From Betaproteobacteria bacterium UBA2293 (GTDB taxonomy: Bacteria; Pseudomonadota; Gammaproteobacteria; Burkholderiales; Rhodocyclaceae), in NCBI GenBank assembly GCA_002345845.1, contig DDWF01000277.1, positions 1 to 6,102 on the forward strand: a stretch of 6,102 nt of DNA. Direction: 5' to 3'. A program made the translations under genes and the position numbers. Positions 5,235 to 6,102 of the stretch are shown piece after piece; the stretch's first letter is position 1, and each line of letters starts with the position of its first letter. The notes below the pieces were generated by a model. That model searched no databases, was not told where the DNA came from, and saw only the letters and a list, made by a program, of their open reading frames with translations.

Positions 5235-6056
5235 TCATTTTGAGAACGCGACCTCTAGCCCTGAGAGCGCGACGCCGTCTAGCTCGGATTGCCAAGTTTC
5301 GCCTGCGTAAACGGATTGCGCGGTGGTGATTGTGCCGGTGGTCACGATTTCTCCAGCTTGCAGCGGAGCGCAGGGGGCTTGCTTGGCCAGCACCGAGATC
5401 AAATGAGCAATTGCGGAAAGCGGGTTGCCCAGGACATTCGACCCCTTGCCAGTCTCGATATGCCGGCCGTCGCATGACAAGGTCAGCGAGAAGGACGCAA
5501 GCGCGGCTACAGGATCGTTTCCGAGTTGAGCCAGAGTCAGCGGAGGGCCGATCAGCAGCGTGCCGTGGAGCCCCTGGTCAGCGACGGTATCGGGTGCCTG
5601 GAACTTCCAGCCAGGGAAGTGCGACTGAACGATTTCGAAGCCGTGCGCCACCCAGTCGATAGCATCGATGATGCCGCGACGCCCGCCTTCAACCTGAGGA
5701 GCCGTGTGAAAGTGAAGAACGATTTCGGGTTCGATCTTCGGCTCGGCAAAGTGGCTGAGCTGGCATGTGGTGGCCGTGTCTTTCAACTGAAAGACCGTTG
5801 TGTCGTAGATATACGCCCAGATCGGCTCTCGAACCCCAAATTTGCACCACATATCCGAGTTGGTGAAACCGATCTTCCTGCCAACGGGCTTGGCGCCTTC
5901 AGCCACTCGTGCATGGTGAATGAGGTTTGCGACCTCGTAAGCCGCCGGCAGATCGAAGGTGGGCAGGCGATCAGTGAATGGCCGAATCTGGCGCACGGAA
6001 TCTTGCGCTGTCTTCATCTCCAGAGCGAGGGCGCGAAGGTCAAGAATGGGTTGCAT
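5235..6056 (-). CDS. 2-keto-4-pentenoate hydratase / 2-oxo-acid decarboxylase family protein (FAA fold)
   Basis: This is a 273-residue protein of the MhpD/DmpH type, close to the usual length of about 260. Markers in order are VGRKIGFTN (58-66; other members read GRKIGLTS), the metal-binding E109-P-E111, GFEIVQSHFPGW (139-150) with the third acidic ligand E141, the DTVADQGLHGTLLIG segment (156-170), and TTGTITTAQSVYAGE (239-253), the conserved active-site and substrate loop near the end. Family members use a divalent metal to hydrate 2-hydroxypenta-2,4-dienoate, or to decarboxylate 4-oxalocrotonate, in meta-cleavage pathways for aromatics. Sequence by eye does not decide between hydratase and decarboxylase, or a different keto acid. 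GAGGAG (6063-6068) six bases before the ATG fixes the start. No other meta-cleavage gene is in the window, but upstream neighbours lie beyond the edge. The protein should be cytosolic. Its base composition looks a little less GC-rich than the left-hand genes. Confidence 0.85.
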   Translation of the reverse strand: MQPILDLRALALEMKTAQDSVRQIRPFTDRLPTFDLPAAYEVANLIHHARVAEGAKPVGRKIGFTNSDMWCKFGVREPIWAYIYDTTVFQLKDTATTCQLSHFAEPKIEPEIVLHFHTAPQVEGGRRGIIDAIDWVAHGFEIVQSHFPGWKFQAPDTVADQGLHGTLLIGPPLTLAQLGNDPVAALASFSLTLSCDGRHIETGKGSNVLGNPLSAIAHLISVLAKQAPCAPLQAGEIVTTGTITTAQSVYAGETWQSELDGVALSGLEVAFSK

Positions 6057-6102
6057 TGGCGGCTCCTCGGATGGTTCAACGTTGTAGGTAAGGGGCGCTG
6101 CG

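Overview
The window is high-GC DNA whose gene content suggests a betaproteobacterium, most likely of the Rhodocyclales (Dechloromonas/Azonexus/Zoogloea/Thauera type). The pointers are a PEP-CTERM exported protein behind a sigma-54 type promoter, a standalone ferredoxin/CCG-domain oxidoreductase subunit, and a halohydrin-dehalogenase-like SDR. The taxonomic placement is inference.

Left part, plus strand (1-2681). The window opens inside the last 51 codons of a sensor histidine kinase. After a 95-base gap comes a 451-residue Fe-S protein with seven ferredoxin-type cysteines and two CCG-type domains, the electron-transfer half of a lactate/glycolate-type flavin oxidoreductase. No FAD partner is in view. 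A 293-base non-coding stretch follows, holding a perfect hairpin, an 11-base direct repeat and a good -24/-12 (sigma-54) promoter. This drives a 242-residue secreted PEP-CTERM protein, closed by a strong rho-independent terminator at 2654-2681. The PEP-CTERM region looks less GC-rich than its neighbours by eye.

Right part, minus strand (6056 down to 2711). In transcription order: a fumarylacetoacetase-fold hydratase/decarboxylase of the 2-keto-4-pentenoate hydratase type; a dihydrofolate-reductase-like (RibD C-terminal domain) protein; a relic of an SRPBCC/AHSA1 gene in the DHFR reading frame, broken by two stops; an SDR-fold protein carrying both diagnostic halohydrin dehalogenase motifs (T-x4-F-x-G and S-x12-Y-x3-R); a four-helix membrane protein of unknown function; and a 92-residue membrane-anchored protein. 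The last three are closely spaced and may be one operon, ending at the same terminator that serves the PEP-CTERM gene from the other side.

The most notable content is the halohydrin dehalogenase candidate and its possible operon with two uncharacterised membrane proteins. Next come the sigma-54 promoter with possible upstream activator sites in front of the PEP-CTERM gene, and the SRPBCC gene relic. I saw no tRNA, rRNA, CRISPR array, insertion sequence or integron site.
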